Part shown: piece after piece, positions 39,373 through 49,153 of the stretch
Numbering within the stretch: position 1 is the first letter of the stretch
Layout: each line of letters begins with the position of its first letter
DNA from: JAEUNJ01 sp052035955
GTDB taxonomy: Bacteria; Pseudomonadota; Gammaproteobacteria; Burkholderiales; Rhodocyclaceae
NCBI GenBank assembly: GCA_052035955.1
Contig: JBPOHD010000027.1
Span: forward strand, 95,017 to 159,016
Direction of reading: 5' to 3'
DNA length: 64,000 bases
Notes under the pieces: model-generated
Database searches by the model: none
Told to the model about the DNA's origin: nothing
What the model saw: only the letters and a program-made list of their open reading frames with translations
Position numbers and translations under genes: made by a program

Positions 39373-42159
39373 TCAGGCAGTCAGGCGGTCGGTCATCTGG
39401 ACCAGGCCGCGAATCTGTTCGGGCGTGAAATAGCGCTCGACCGCGTTGCGGCCGAAATTGGTCAGCGGCGCTTCGTACAAGTCGGCTTCGGCGAGACGGC
39501 GTTTGGCGATGAACACTTCCTGCACCGAACGCAGAAAGCGAATCTGGTCGCTGCTGTAACGGTTTGCGGTGATGTGATCCTCAAAGCTGTGCGCGACGAC
39601 GGCGGCGTAATCCGGGATGGCATCCAGATCGAGGACGAAGCGCACGAAGCCGAGGAAGCCGGCGCGGTTATCGAGCCGCACGCCGTAAGCCTGGCGCGCG
39701 GTCTTTTCGGAAAGCTGGATTTCAGGATTGGTCAGCTCGTTGTGCAGCACGCGCTCCAGATCGACGAGGTCGGCCTCGCTTGGCTGAATGCCGGCACGAA
39801 TGGCGACCAGGGCCGGGTGCCGGTCAGTGATGCCCAGGATGCGCTGCTCGACGCGCTTGCGATATTCCTCGACGTGCATCGGCTGGCCGGTCGGGCCGAT
39901 CAGCAGATAGCCCTTGCCGGCGATGAAGTCGGGCAGGTCGATCTTGATGAAACTGTTTTCGGCACGGCGCTTGTTCTTCATTTCGTCGGCGAGATCGACG
40001 ATCAGCCGATGCAACTGCGACGGCCCGGCCGAGGCGAGGTCTTGCGACAAGGCAAGCTTGACCGAAAACTGCTTGGCTGCCGCATCGAGCACGTATTGCG
40101 GCAGGCGGCTCACGTCTTCGGCGATGGACTGCAGCAACTCGGGGGAAGGCTGGCTCTTGAGTATTTGCAGATTCAGCCGCTCGACCTTGTGCGCGAAGGT
40201 TTCGGCGGCGATGTCCACGTCCGGCACGAAGCGCAGCAAGGGGCCAACCTTGAGCCGCAAGGCGTCACTGCGGTCCTGCGTCACGTTCAACCAGAAAGCG
40301 TCGGTCCAGGCAGCTTCGACCTCTGCCCAGACTTTACGCACCGGAAAGGACTCGACCGGGATGCGGCCGATCATGGCGCGGCAATCGGCTATGGCCTGGG
40401 TGTGCGCAGCACCTTCGCGCTGGTTGCGCGAGGCGGCCAGAATGTCGAGTCGCGTGTTGAACAGCCGGATGAGCAAGGGAACTTCAACGGCAACGCGGTC
40501 TTCGGTCTGCTTGCCGAAATCGTTCTGCCAGAAGTCGATGATAAGGAATTCAGTCTTTTCGCCATTGGGCAGGCGGTCCATGAAGCGGCACGCCTCCTGG
40601 TTGCGCGTGCCGCGGCCTATCATCTGCCAGAGCTTGATGCGCGACTGCACCGGCTTCATGAAGACCAGATTGACGACCTCGGGAACGTCGATACCCGTGT
40701 CCAGCATATCCACCGACACGGCAATGGGCGGCTTGTCGTTCTTCTTGAACTTGGTGATGAGGCCGTCGCCGTAGCTGCCGTCATGCACGCGCTCCATGCC
40801 GTGGTGGATGACCTGCAACAGGCCGACATGTTGCGGGTACATTTCCTCGAACACGTCGCGCACGCGCTCGGCGTGTTCCCTGGTCATTGCGAAGACGATG
40901 GTCTTGCCGGGCAGGTTGCCGGCGCGATCCTTGACGCAGACCTCCATGATCTCTTCCCACTGGCGGCGCAAGGTGTCGCGGTTGGTCACCAGCACTTCCA
41001 GCTCGGTGCCCGAGTAGTCGATGGCATCGGGATCGAGGCCCTGGCCCGCCAGCAAGTCGCGGTCTTCCTCGCCCAGTTCGGCGCCCTTGATGCCCTTGCG
41101 CTGGAAGCCGGTCTGCGCCTGGTACAAGCGGAAATCCACCAGCCGCTTCTCGGCCACGGCCTGCGGATAGGTATAGAGATAAGTCGGCGCGCCGTCGCGG
41201 CACTCGAAGACGCGGAAGGTGTCGCGGTCGATGAAGTGCGCGGGCGTTGCGGTTAATCCGACCATTCGGGCGTCGAAGTACTCGATCACCTCGGTGAAGC
41301 GGTTGAAGATCGAGCGGTGCGCTTCGTCGAACACGATCAGGTCGAAAAAGCCCGGACTGAATTGCTCGAAGCAACGGCTCAGGGTTTGCAGGGTCGCGAC
41401 ATAAAGCCGCTTGTCGCGGTCGATGCTGGCGGTATGGATGCGCACGCGCGGTTCGTGCGGCAGGAAAGCCTTGAAGCCGTCGTTCAGCGCCTGTTCCACC
41501 AGGGCATCACGATCCGCCAGAAACAGTACCTTCTGGGCCGAGGAACTGCGCAGGAACACGTCGATCAGGCCCATCGTGGTTCGCGTCTTGCCGGTGCCTG
41601 TGGCCATGACGAGCAGCGCACGGCGCTTGCCTGCGGCGAAGGCTTCGGCGGCGCGCCTGATCGCTTCGTGCTGGTAGGCACGGTTGACGATGGCGTTGTC
41701 GATCGGCTCCAGGGCAGGCGGTTTGCCGTTCTCGCGAATGAAGCGCAGGCGTTCCAGGTCGTCCGGCGAAAACATGCCGGCAACCAGGCGAGGATTTGCC
41801 GCGCCGACATCCCAAAAATAAGTCAGCAGGCCATTGGTGAGAAAGCCGAACGGCGCAAATGACTGGCGCTTGGCGATTTCGGTTACATAGTGGCGAAGCT
41901 GTTCTTCGCCTTCGCGCGGATTGCGGCAGGTGCGCTTGGCTTCGACGACGGCGATCACATTGCCGGCCGGGTCGTAGAGGCAGTAGTCGGTGACGCCGTT
42001 CCAGGGCGTGGCGTCGTAGCCGTCCACCGGCACTTCTCGCAGCACCTGGGTGTGATCGTCAAGCTTCCAGCCTGCTCGCCCCAATTCCGGATCGATGAGA
42101 ATGTAACGAGACTGTGCCTCGTTGAGTTCGAGCGTGCTTTGCTTGTTGGAATTGGTCAG
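39373..42159 (-). CDS. hsdR: type I restriction endonuclease subunit HsdR
   Basis: About 928 residues if started at the CTG at 42159; a TTG at 42084 would give 903 but cut into conserved sequence. The PD-(D/E)xK nuclease site is GVTDYCLYDPAGNVIAVVEAK. Helicase motifs include ATGTGKTR (Walker A), DEAHRS and a later IGRGTRNQ segment. HsdR translocates and cuts unmethylated DNA. The N-terminal reading LTNSNKQSTLELNEAQSRYILIDPEL is typical of HsdR, yet no ATG, GTG or TTG lies between it and an in-frame TAG. The CTG follows a good AGGGGG sequence. First gene of hsdR-hsdM-hsdS-fic. Confidence 0.9.
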   Translation of the reverse strand: MTNSNKQSTLELNEAQSRYILIDPELGRAGWKLDDHTQVLREVPVDGYDATPWNGVTDYCLYDPAGNVIAVVEAKRTCRNPREGEEQLRHYVTEIAKRQSFAPFGFLTNGLLTYFWDVGAANPRLVAGMFSPDDLERLRFIRENGKPPALEPIDNAIVNRAYQHEAIRRAAEAFAAGKRRALLVMATGTGKTRTTMGLIDVFLRSSSAQKVLFLADRDALVEQALNDGFKAFLPHEPRVRIHTASIDRDKRLYVATLQTLSRCFEQFSPGFFDLIVFDEAHRSIFNRFTEVIEYFDARMVGLTATPAHFIDRDTFRVFECRDGAPTYLYTYPQAVAEKRLVDFRLYQAQTGFQRKGIKGAELGEEDRDLLAGQGLDPDAIDYSGTELEVLVTNRDTLRRQWEEIMEVCVKDRAGNLPGKTIVFAMTREHAERVRDVFEEMYPQHVGLLQVIHHGMERVHDGSYGDGLITKFKKNDKPPIAVSVDMLDTGIDVPEVVNLVFMKPVQSRIKLWQMIGRGTRNQEACRFMDRLPNGEKTEFLIIDFWQNDFGKQTEDRVAVEVPLLIRLFNTRLDILAASRNQREGAAHTQAIADCRAMIGRIPVESFPVRKVWAEVEAAWTDAFWLNVTQDRSDALRLKVGPLLRFVPDVDIAAETFAHKVERLNLQILKSQPSPELLQSIAEDVSRLPQYVLDAAAKQFSVKLALSQDLASAGPSQLHRLIVDLADEMKNKRRAENSFIKIDLPDFIAGKGYLLIGPTGQPMHVEEYRKRVEQRILGITDRHPALVAIRAGIQPSEADLVDLERVLHNELTNPEIQLSEKTARQAYGVRLDNRAGFLGFVRFVLDLDAIPDYAAVVAHSFEDHITANRYSSDQIRFLRSVQEVFIAKRRLAEADLYEAPLTNFGRNAVERYFTPEQIRGLVQMTDRLTA

Positions 42160-42196
42160 AACGCCCCCTGTAGCCGCCTATGTCGTTGTTTCCCCT

Positions 42197-42255
42197 TGTC
42201 ATTGACAGGGCTGGCGGGATGATACATCAGGCGGCAGTACGGCCTGGAACTGCCG
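42197..42255. promoter_or_regulatory. two inverted repeats upstream of hsdR
   Basis: TGTCA-T-TGACA (42197-42207) is a perfect dyad about 40 bases before the hsdR start. CGGCAGT-N10-ACTGCCG (42232-42255) lies just beyond it. Both fall where an operator for the restriction operon would be expected. No regulator gene is next to them. The rest of the interval up to 42304 shows no gene. Confidence 0.4.
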
Positions 42256-42304
42256 TTCAAGGCGCGGCGCCGCAGATGACCGCAAAGGGTCGGAAAGAGT
42301 CGTT

Positions 42305-44395
42305 TTAGAGACTGGCGTTTCTCAACTGTTCGGCATTCCCGGGAGACGCCGGCGGCGCGGTTTCGCCGCGCATCCCCAGCGGTTCCCGGGGCAGCCAGAC
42401 GGTGAAGGCGGCGCCGCCGCCGGGCGCGTCGGCGGCAGTGATGGTGCCCCCGTACCGCTCGACCAGGCTCTGGCAGATCCACAGCCCCAGGCCGGTACCA
42501 CCCGCCTTGCGGGTGAAGAAGGGGGCGAAGAGCTGCTCGCGCTCCGCGTCCGGCAGGCCGGGCCCGGTGTCGGCCACCGTGATGCTCACCCCGGGGGGAC
42601 CGTCGTCGGTCGGCCGTGCCGACAGGCGCAGGCTTCCCCCTTCCGGCATTGCTTGCAGGGCGTTCACCAGGAGGTTGATCAGGACCTGCTGGAGTTCGTT
42701 GCGATTCGCATTGACCGACAGGCCGCCGACGACCGACTGCTCCACGGCCACGTTGCCGCGCCGCATCTGGTGCCCGACCAGGACCAGGCAGTCCTGGATC
42801 AACTGGCCCACGTCCACCGCCTCCAGGTAGCCGGCATAGTCTCCGGGGCGGGCGAACTGGAGGAGCTTGGCGACGATCAGCCGGATGCGGTGGATCTGCT
42901 CGCGGATCAGGCGTATCTCCTGGCGCACCGGCTGGGCGGCCGGCCCGAGCACTTCGTCGAGTACGTCGACATTGCCCTGGATGACGGCGATGGGGTTATT
43001 GATCTCGTGGGCAACGCCGGCCGTGAGCTGGCCGATGGCCGCCAGCTTCTCCGACTTGACCAGCTGGGCCTGGGCCGAGCGCAGGGTCAGGTTGGCCTGC
43101 TCGAGGGCTTGGGTGCGTTCCGCCACCTTGGCATCCAGTTCGCTTCCCCAGCGCTTGAGGGCCCGGGTCTGCTCCTCCAGCCGGTCGAGCAACTGGTCGA
43201 AATGGCGGGCCAGGGCGGCCAGTTCGTCCTCGCCGGAAACGCCGCCGACGCGGGCGCCCTCCTCGCCCTCCTCGATGCGCCTCATGGTCTGCTCCATGCG
43301 CTCGACCGGCAGGAAGATGCTGCGCGCCCAGCGCCAGGAGACGACGGAGGCCACCGCGATGGTCGCCGCGAAGAGCAGGATGACGACGGCCAGGGCCAGG
43401 TGCTTGAAATCCTGGAACGGGGCCTCGAGGAAGCCGACGTAAAGCATGCCGACCCGCCGGCCCAGGCTGTCCTCGATGGGCTGGTAGGCGGAGACATACC
43501 AGTCCTTTACGACGAAGGCCCGGTCCAGCCAGGTCTTGCCGCGTTCGAGCACCTGGTCGCGGACCGCCTTCGAAACGCGCGTGCCGATCGCCCGCCCGCC
43601 CTCGAACAGTCGCACATTGGTGGCGATGCGCACGTCGTCGAGGAAGAGCGTTGCCGTGCCATGGCTGTCGAGGGGCAGGGACCCTTCCGCGTAAACGATC
43701 TCGTTGATGCGGTCTACGAAGGCCAGGTTGCCGTTCAGCATCAGGCCGCCGACCAGGGCACCGGCGGGCCGCCCATCCGCCTCGACCAGGGGCGCGGCAG
43801 CATGGATCACCATGCCGCGCAACTCATGCGTCCGGTTGCCAGGGGCGGCATTCGGCGTCGGCAGGATCATGGTCGTCGCGCGCTCCCGCAAGGTCGGCGA
43901 GATGGCTGCCAGCTGTTCCGGGGAAAAGATGTCGATGGCCGTTCGCGGGTGCCCGGTCAGCGCCGCCTGGGTGACGCGCCAGTCGCCGTAGGGCGCACCC
44001 GTCCCCGGCCCCGCCCCGGCCCCTTTCACACGACCATCCATGCCGACCACCAGCAGGAAGTCGAGACCGGCGCCATTGGCCTTCTCCCGCAACAGGGAGC
44101 CGAGGCTCTCGGCCCCGCGGGATTGTCCGAGCAGCCGGGCGATGGACTCCGAATCGGCCAGGCCCTGGACCCGGGCCCCCACCCCCTCCTTCACCCGCTC
44201 GAAATAGCCGTTGGCGACCGACAGGTCGGCATGGATCTTGTAATTGAGCAGGCGGTCGAAATAGGTGCCGCCCCAGCCCACGAGGATCCCGACCAGCAGC
44301 GGCAGCACGGCCACCAGGGGCAGCAGGGCCAGCGCCACGAGGCGCGCCCGCAGGGAGGTCCGCAGGGTGTTGCCGAGCTTTCCGGGGAGTTTCAC
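42305..44395 (-). CDS. membrane sensor histidine kinase (Cache-HAMP-HisKA), partner of the adjacent sigma54 regulator
   Basis: 696 residues from a GTG at 44395 overlapping the regulator's stop. Membrane helix near residues 18-40, a periplasmic Cache-type sensor of about 280 residues (EGVGARVQGLADSESIARLL and later AYQPIEDSLGRRVGMLYVGF), a second helix, HAMP, and a coiled coil follow. The HisKA domain has His463 (GVAHEINNPIAVIQG), then an ATPase domain ends the protein. Cache domains bind small organic ligands. With the regulator upstream it forms a two-component system divergent from the formate dehydrogenase operon, which is its likely target; the signal is unknown. Confidence 0.92.
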   Translation of the reverse strand: MKLPGKLGNTLRTSLRARLVALALLPLVAVLPLLVGILVGWGGTYFDRLLNYKIHADLSVANGYFERVKEGVGARVQGLADSESIARLLGQSRGAESLGSLLREKANGAGLDFLLVVGMDGRVKGAGAGPGTGAPYGDWRVTQAALTGHPRTAIDIFSPEQLAAISPTLRERATTMILPTPNAAPGNRTHELRGMVIHAAAPLVEADGRPAGALVGGLMLNGNLAFVDRINEIVYAEGSLPLDSHGTATLFLDDVRIATNVRLFEGGRAIGTRVSKAVRDQVLERGKTWLDRAFVVKDWYVSAYQPIEDSLGRRVGMLYVGFLEAPFQDFKHLALAVVILLFAATIAVASVVSWRWARSIFLPVERMEQTMRRIEEGEEGARVGGVSGEDELAALARHFDQLLDRLEEQTRALKRWGSELDAKVAERTQALEQANLTLRSAQAQLVKSEKLAAIGQLTAGVAHEINNPIAVIQGNVDVLDEVLGPAAQPVRQEIRLIREQIHRIRLIVAKLLQFARPGDYAGYLEAVDVGQLIQDCLVLVGHQMRRGNVAVEQSVVGGLSVNANRNELQQVLINLLVNALQAMPEGGSLRLSARPTDDGPPGVSITVADTGPGLPDAEREQLFAPFFTRKAGGTGLGLWICQSLVERYGGTITAADAPGGGAAFTVWLPREPLGMRGETAPPASPGNAEQLRNASL

Positions 44396-45762
44396 AGTCC
44401 CCAGGCGAAACACTTGCGCTCGAGGGTCTTGCGCGAGACCCCCAGGCGACGGGCCGCCTCGGACTTGTTGCCGTCGACGGCCGCCAGCACGCCCCGGATG
44501 TGTCGCTCCTCGACGCTGGCCAGGGACTCGTCCGGGTCGCCGGTGGTGGCCGCGGCGGCGCCGGCGACGGCGCAGCCCCAGTTGTCGGGGAAATACCCCA
44601 GGATCAGGGAACGCTCCACCAGGTTGCGCAGTTCCCGGACGTTGCCCGGCCAGTCGTAGGCCTGCATGCAGCGCAGGGCCCGCTCGTCCGGCGCCAGGGT
44701 GGGGACCCCGAGCTGGGGCGCGATGCGGTCGGCGAAATGGCGGACCAGGTCGGCGATGTCTTCCGGCCGCTCGCGCAGCGGCGACATCGTCAGCTCGACC
44801 ACCTGCAACCGGTAGAAGAGGTCGGCGCGAAAGCGCCCGGCCGATACCTCGGCCGACAGGTCCTTGTTCGAGGCGGCGACGACCCGCACGTCCACCGGGA
44901 CTTCCTGTTCCGAACCGACGGGACGGAGCCGGCGCTCCTCCAGCACCCGCAGCAACTTGGCCTGCATCGGATAGGCCAGCTCGGAAATCTCGTCGAGGAA
45001 CAGCGTACCGCCCCGGGCGTAATAGAAAAGCCCCTCGCGCCCCGCGGTGGCGCCCGTGTAGGCGCCACGGACGTGGCCGAAGAGTTCGCTTTCGATCAGT
45101 TCGGCCGAAATGGCGGCGCAATTCACCGGCACGAAGGGACCGCCGGCGCGGGCGCTCGCCTGGTGCAGGGCGCGTGCCGCCACTTCCTTTCCGGTTCCCG
45201 ATTCGCCGAGGATCAGCACCGTCGTCGGCATCGGCGCGATGCGCTTGAGCAGGCTGCGGATCGCCACCATCTCCTTCGACTTGCCGACCAGCGCCTCGAA
45301 CGCACCCTCGTCTGCGACCCGGCGGCGCAGCACGTAGTTCTCCCGCATCAGGTGGGAGCGCTCGAAACAGCGCTTCACGGCATTGAGCGCCTGGGCCAGC
45401 GTGAAGGGCTTCAGCAGGAAATCCGAGGCGCCGCCGCGCAAGGCGTCGATGGCCGTCTCCACGTCGGCGAAGGCCGTCATCAGGACCACGTCGCCCGAGA
45501 ACCCGCGCGCCCGCAGTTCGTGCAGCCAGACGACGCCGGATTTCCCGGGCAGGGAGATGTCCAGGATGATGAGGTCGAAATGCCGGTGGGCGAGGAGCTT
45601 CTCCGCCTCCTCCACGCTGCCGGCCGTCGCCACCTCGCCGCAGCGTTCCTCGAGCGCCCGGGAGAGAAAGCTGACCATGCCCGGCTCGTCGTCCACCACC
45701 AGCACCGCGTAGGATTGCCAGGGCCGCTCCTTCACGGGGGCCTGCGCGCGCTCCTCCGACAT
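44392..45762 (-). CDS. sigma54-dependent response regulator (NtrC family), divergent from fdn
   Basis: 456 residues from the ATG at 45762, which follows a strong GGAGGAGG site. Receiver domain with Asp68 (LIILDISLPG), AAA+ domain with GESGTGKE Walker A, the sigma54-contacting loop GAYTGA (Tyr variant of GAFTGA), and a C-terminal Fis-type helix-turn-helix (NKSEAARRLGVSRKTLERK). It should activate sigma54 promoters when phosphorylated by the kinase encoded next. A clear -24/-12 sequence lies in front of the divergent formate dehydrogenase operon. Confidence 0.94.
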   Translation of the reverse strand: MSEERAQAPVKERPWQSYAVLVVDDEPGMVSFLSRALEERCGEVATAGSVEEAEKLLAHRHFDLIILDISLPGKSGVVWLHELRARGFSGDVVLMTAFADVETAIDALRGGASDFLLKPFTLAQALNAVKRCFERSHLMRENYVLRRRVADEGAFEALVGKSKEMVAIRSLLKRIAPMPTTVLILGESGTGKEVAARALHQASARAGGPFVPVNCAAISAELIESELFGHVRGAYTGATAGREGLFYYARGGTLFLDEISELAYPMQAKLLRVLEERRLRPVGSEQEVPVDVRVVAASNKDLSAEVSAGRFRADLFYRLQVVELTMSPLRERPEDIADLVRHFADRIAPQLGVPTLAPDERALRCMQAYDWPGNVRELRNLVERSLILGYFPDNWGCAVAGAAAATTGDPDESLASVEERHIRGVLAAVDGNKSEAARRLGVSRKTLERKCFAWGL

Positions 45763-45867
45763 CGACCCTCCTCCTCCTCCCAATTGCGGGCTCCAGGCCT
45801 GCCGGTCCGTCCGGAGCCTCTTCTCGGCCAATGATAACGCCCCCGCGCGGTGGCGCGCGTCCGTGTC

Positions 45868-45909
45868 GCAACAGGGCACCCGGCACCGGGGACGGCGGAC
45901 AAAATGTCC
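45868..45909 (+). promoter_or_regulatory. candidate activator-binding dyads upstream of the fdn operon
   Basis: GGACA-AAA-TGTCC (45897-45909) is a perfect dyad about 110 bases before the -24 box. TGTCGCAACA, an imperfect dyad, lies shortly before it. The distance fits enhancer sites of sigma54 activators. The protein that binds is a guess (the divergently encoded regulator). Confidence 0.4.
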
Positions 45910-46005
45910 AGGAAAACCCCGGGCGATGGATCAAAAAGTCTCAGGGACATCGCGGCGGCGGCCATCGATCACGCCCAACTCATTGACACCTAACATAATT
46001 CGATG

Positions 46006-46022
46006 CCGGCACGAAACCTGCA
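46006..46022 (+). promoter_or_regulatory. sigma54 (-24/-12) promoter of the formate dehydrogenase operon
   Basis: The sequence CGGCACGAAACCTGCA keeps the invariant GG (46008-46009) and GC spaced as in the consensus TGGCACG-N4-TTGCA. Transcription would start near 46033, about 28 bases before the fdnG ATG at 46061. Confidence 0.75.
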
Positions 46023-46060
46023 AATGGACTCTCGTTTTTCGATCCGATGGAGGAGGGGAA

Positions 46061-49000
46061 ATGGAAGTCTCACGGCGGCAGTTCTTCAAGATCTGCGGCG
46101 CCGGCATGAGTGGTTCGAGTATCGCCCTGATGGGGTTCTCGCCCACGCCGGCCCTGGCCGAGGTGCGCAGCTTCAAGCTCGCCCGCGCCACGGAAACCCG
46201 CAACATGTGCCCGTACTGCTCGGTCAGCTGCGGCGTACTGATCTACACCACGGGCGACAAGTCCAAGAATGCGAAAGCGGACATCATCCACATCGAAGGC
46301 GATCCGGACAATCCGGTGAACCGCGGCACGCTGTGCCCGAAGGGTGCCGGCCTGCTCGACATGGTCAAGAGTCCCAACCGGCTCAAGTGGCCCGAAGTCC
46401 GCGAGCCCGGCACCAACGAGTGGAAGCGCATCTCCTGGGATGACGCCATCGAGCGGATCGCCAAGCACATGAAGGCCGACCGCGATGCCAACTTCGTCGA
46501 GAAGAACGACGCCGGCGTGACGGTCAACCGCTGGCCCACCTTCGGCTTCCTCGCTTCCTCCGCCGCCGGCAATGAAGCCGGCTATCTGAGCAAAAAGGTC
46601 CTCCGCGGTCTCGGCGTCATCGGGATCGACACGCAAGCACGCATCTGACACGCCCCCACGGTATCCAGTCTGGGTCCGACATTTGGGCGTGGCGCGATGA
46701 CAAACCACTGGGTCGACATCAAGAATGCCGATCTGGTCCTGGTCATGGGTGGCAATGCCGCCGAGGCGCATCCCTGCGGCTTCAAGTGGGCCATCGAAGC
46801 GAAGAAGGACCGCAAGGCCAAGCTGGTCACGGTCGACCCGCGCTTTACCCGCTCCGCATCCGTTTCCGATTATTACGCGCCCTTGCGCGCCGGCAGCGAC
46901 ATCGCCTTCCTCGGCGGCGTCATCCACTACCTGCTCGCCAACGACAAGATCCACCACGACTACGTCAGGCACTACACCAACGCCAGCTTCCTGATCAATC
47001 CCGGCTACAAGTTCGAGGATGGGCTGTTCTCAGGCTACAACGCCGAGAAGCGCAGCTACGACAAGGCCACCTGGGGCTACCAGATGACCGAGCCGGACAA
47101 GAAGACCGGCGAATCTTGGGTCAAGGTCGACGATACCCTGCAGGATCCGAACTGCTGCTTCCAATTGCTCAAGAAGCACTACGAGCGCTACACGCCGGAG
47201 CTGGTCAGCAAGGTCACCGGTACGCCGAAGGACCAGTTCCTCAAGGTCTGCGAGCTGATCGCCGAGACGGCGGCGCCCGACAAGACCATGACGATCCTCT
47301 ACGCGCTGGGCTGGACGCAGCACTCCAAGGGCTCGCAGAACATCCGCACCATGGCCATCATCCAGACCCTGCTCGGCAACATGGGCATGGCAGGCGGTGG
47401 CATCAATGCGCTGCGCGGCCACGCCAATGTGCAGGGCATCACCGACATGTGTACGTTCGGTGCCAACCTGCCGGGCTATCTCACCAGCCCGTCCGACGCC
47501 GACGTCGATCGCAAGACCTACCTGGAAAAGCGCACGCCCAAGCCCCTGCGGCCCGGTCAGATGAACTTCGGGCAGAACTACCCGAAATGGTTCACCAGCC
47601 TGTGCAAGGCCTGGTACGGCAACGCCGCGACCAAGGAGAACGACTTCTGCTACGACTGGCTGCCCAAGCTCGCCGGCGCGCAGGACACGCTCGCCATGTT
47701 CGACCGCATGCACCAGGGCAAGATGAGCGGCTTCGTCTGCCAGGGCTTCAACCCGCTGGCTTCAGTCTCCAACAAGAAGAAGGTGGGCGACGCGCTGGCC
47801 AAGCTGAAGTACCTGGTGGTGATCGATCCGTTGGCCACTGACACTTCAGAATTCTGGAAGAGCTACGGTGAACTGAACGAGGCCGACCCGGCCAAGATTG
47901 CCACCGAGGTGTTCCGCCTGCCCTGCACGTTGTTCGCCGAGCAGACCGGCAGCTACACCAACTCCGGGCGTGTCATCCAGTGGCACTGGAAGGCGGCCGA
48001 CGGCCCGGGCGAGGCGAAGGACGACATCGACATCGTCGCCGGCCTCTTCCTCAAGCTGAAGGGAATGTACGCCAAGGACGGCGGCAAGTTCCCGGATGCG
48101 ATCATGGGCTTGACCTGGCCGTATCGCCAGCCGGCCAGGCCTTCCGCTGAGGAGTTGCTGCAGGAGATCTCCGGCAAGGCGCTCTCCGACGTGTTCGATC
48201 CCAAGGATGCAACCAAGGTCATCGCCCCGGCTGGCCAGCAACTGGCCGGCTTCGCGCAGTTGCGCGACGACGGCTCGACATCCTGCGGCAACTGGATCTA
48301 CGGCGGCAGCTGGTCGGCGGCGGGCAACCTGGCGGCGCGGCGCGACAACGCCGATCCGTCCGGCCTCGGCCAGACGCTCAACTGGGGCTTCGCCTGGCCG
48401 GCGAACCGGCGCATCATCTACAACCGGGCGTCGTGCGATCTCGCAGGAAAGCCATGGGATCCGAAGCGCGCGGTGATCCGCTGGACCGGCACGGCCTGGG
48501 GCGGCAACGACGTTCCCGACATGCGGCCCGATGCCGCGCCCGACCAGAACGTCATGCCCTTCATCATGACCCCGGAAGGCGTGGCGCGGCTGTTCGCGCC
48601 GGGTATGGCCGACGGTCCGTTCCCCGAGCACTACGAGCCGTTCGAGAATCCGGTTGGAAAGAATCTCTTCCACCCGAACAATCCGAAGGTCGTCAGCAAT
48701 CCGGTGGCGCGGGTGTACAAGGCCGACATGGAAGTGTTCGGCAAGGCGGACCAGTTCCCCTACGTCGCCACCACCTACCGGCTCGTCGAGCACTTCCACT
48801 ACTGGACCAAGCATTCGAAGCTGAATGCCATCACCCAACCCGAGCAGTTCGTGGAAATCGGCGAGGAACTGGCGAAGGAGAAAGGCTTTGCCACCGGCGA
48901 CCGGATCAAGGTGCGCAGCAACCGCGGCTTCATCAAGGCGGTAGCCGTCGTCACCAAGCGCATCAAGGCCCTCGACGTAGACGGCAAGAAGGTGCACACG

Positions 49001-49141
49001 GTCGGCATCCCGATCCACTGGGGTTTCAAGGGAGTCGCCAAACCGGGCTTCATCACGAACACGCTGACCCCGTTCGTGGGCGACGCCAATTCGCAGACGC
49101 CGGAATACAAGGCGTTCCTGGTCACCATCGAGAAGGCATGA
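46061..49141 (+). CDS. fdnG: formate dehydrogenase-N/O alpha subunit, selenocysteine-containing
   Basis: 1026 residues if the in-frame TGA at 46646-46648 is read as selenocysteine at position 196, the same position as in E. coli FDH-N. The start ATG at 46061 follows GGAGGAGGGG. A twin-arginine signal (SRRQFFK) begins the protein, then a 4Fe-4S motif CPYCSVSCG with later GTLCPKG. Around the TGA the reading is ARI-U-HAPTVSSLGPTFGRGAMTNHW, typical of this family. It oxidises periplasmic formate to CO2, using a molybdenum or tungsten bis-MGD cofactor, and passes electrons to the beta subunit. Gene callers that stop at TGA would split it in two. Confidence 0.95.
46649..46691 (+). promoter_or_regulatory. 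SECIS element directing selenocysteine insertion
   Basis: Directly after the TGA, CACGCCC (46649-46655) pairs with GGGCGTG (46685-46691). An inner stem pairs CGG/CCG (46659-46661 with 46676-46678) and ATCC/GGGT, leaving U46662 bulged out. The apical loop is AGUCU, carrying G46668-U46669. A bulged U and a loop GU are the features SelB recognises in bacterial SECIS hairpins. It also encodes normal amino acids in frame. Confidence 0.88.
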
Positions 49142-49153
49142 GGAGATAGCTAA

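Noticed and set aside
42305..45934. 1209-codon frame read as one kinase-regulator fusion
   Set aside because: The first 500 codons are an out-of-frame reading of the response regulator. The real kinase begins at the GTG at 44395, overlapping the regulator's stop.
45863..46648. Truncated formate dehydrogenase pseudogene ending at a TGA
   Set aside because: The TGA is followed by a SECIS hairpin and in-frame conserved sequence, so it is a selenocysteine codon. The frame upstream of 46061 is also not family sequence.
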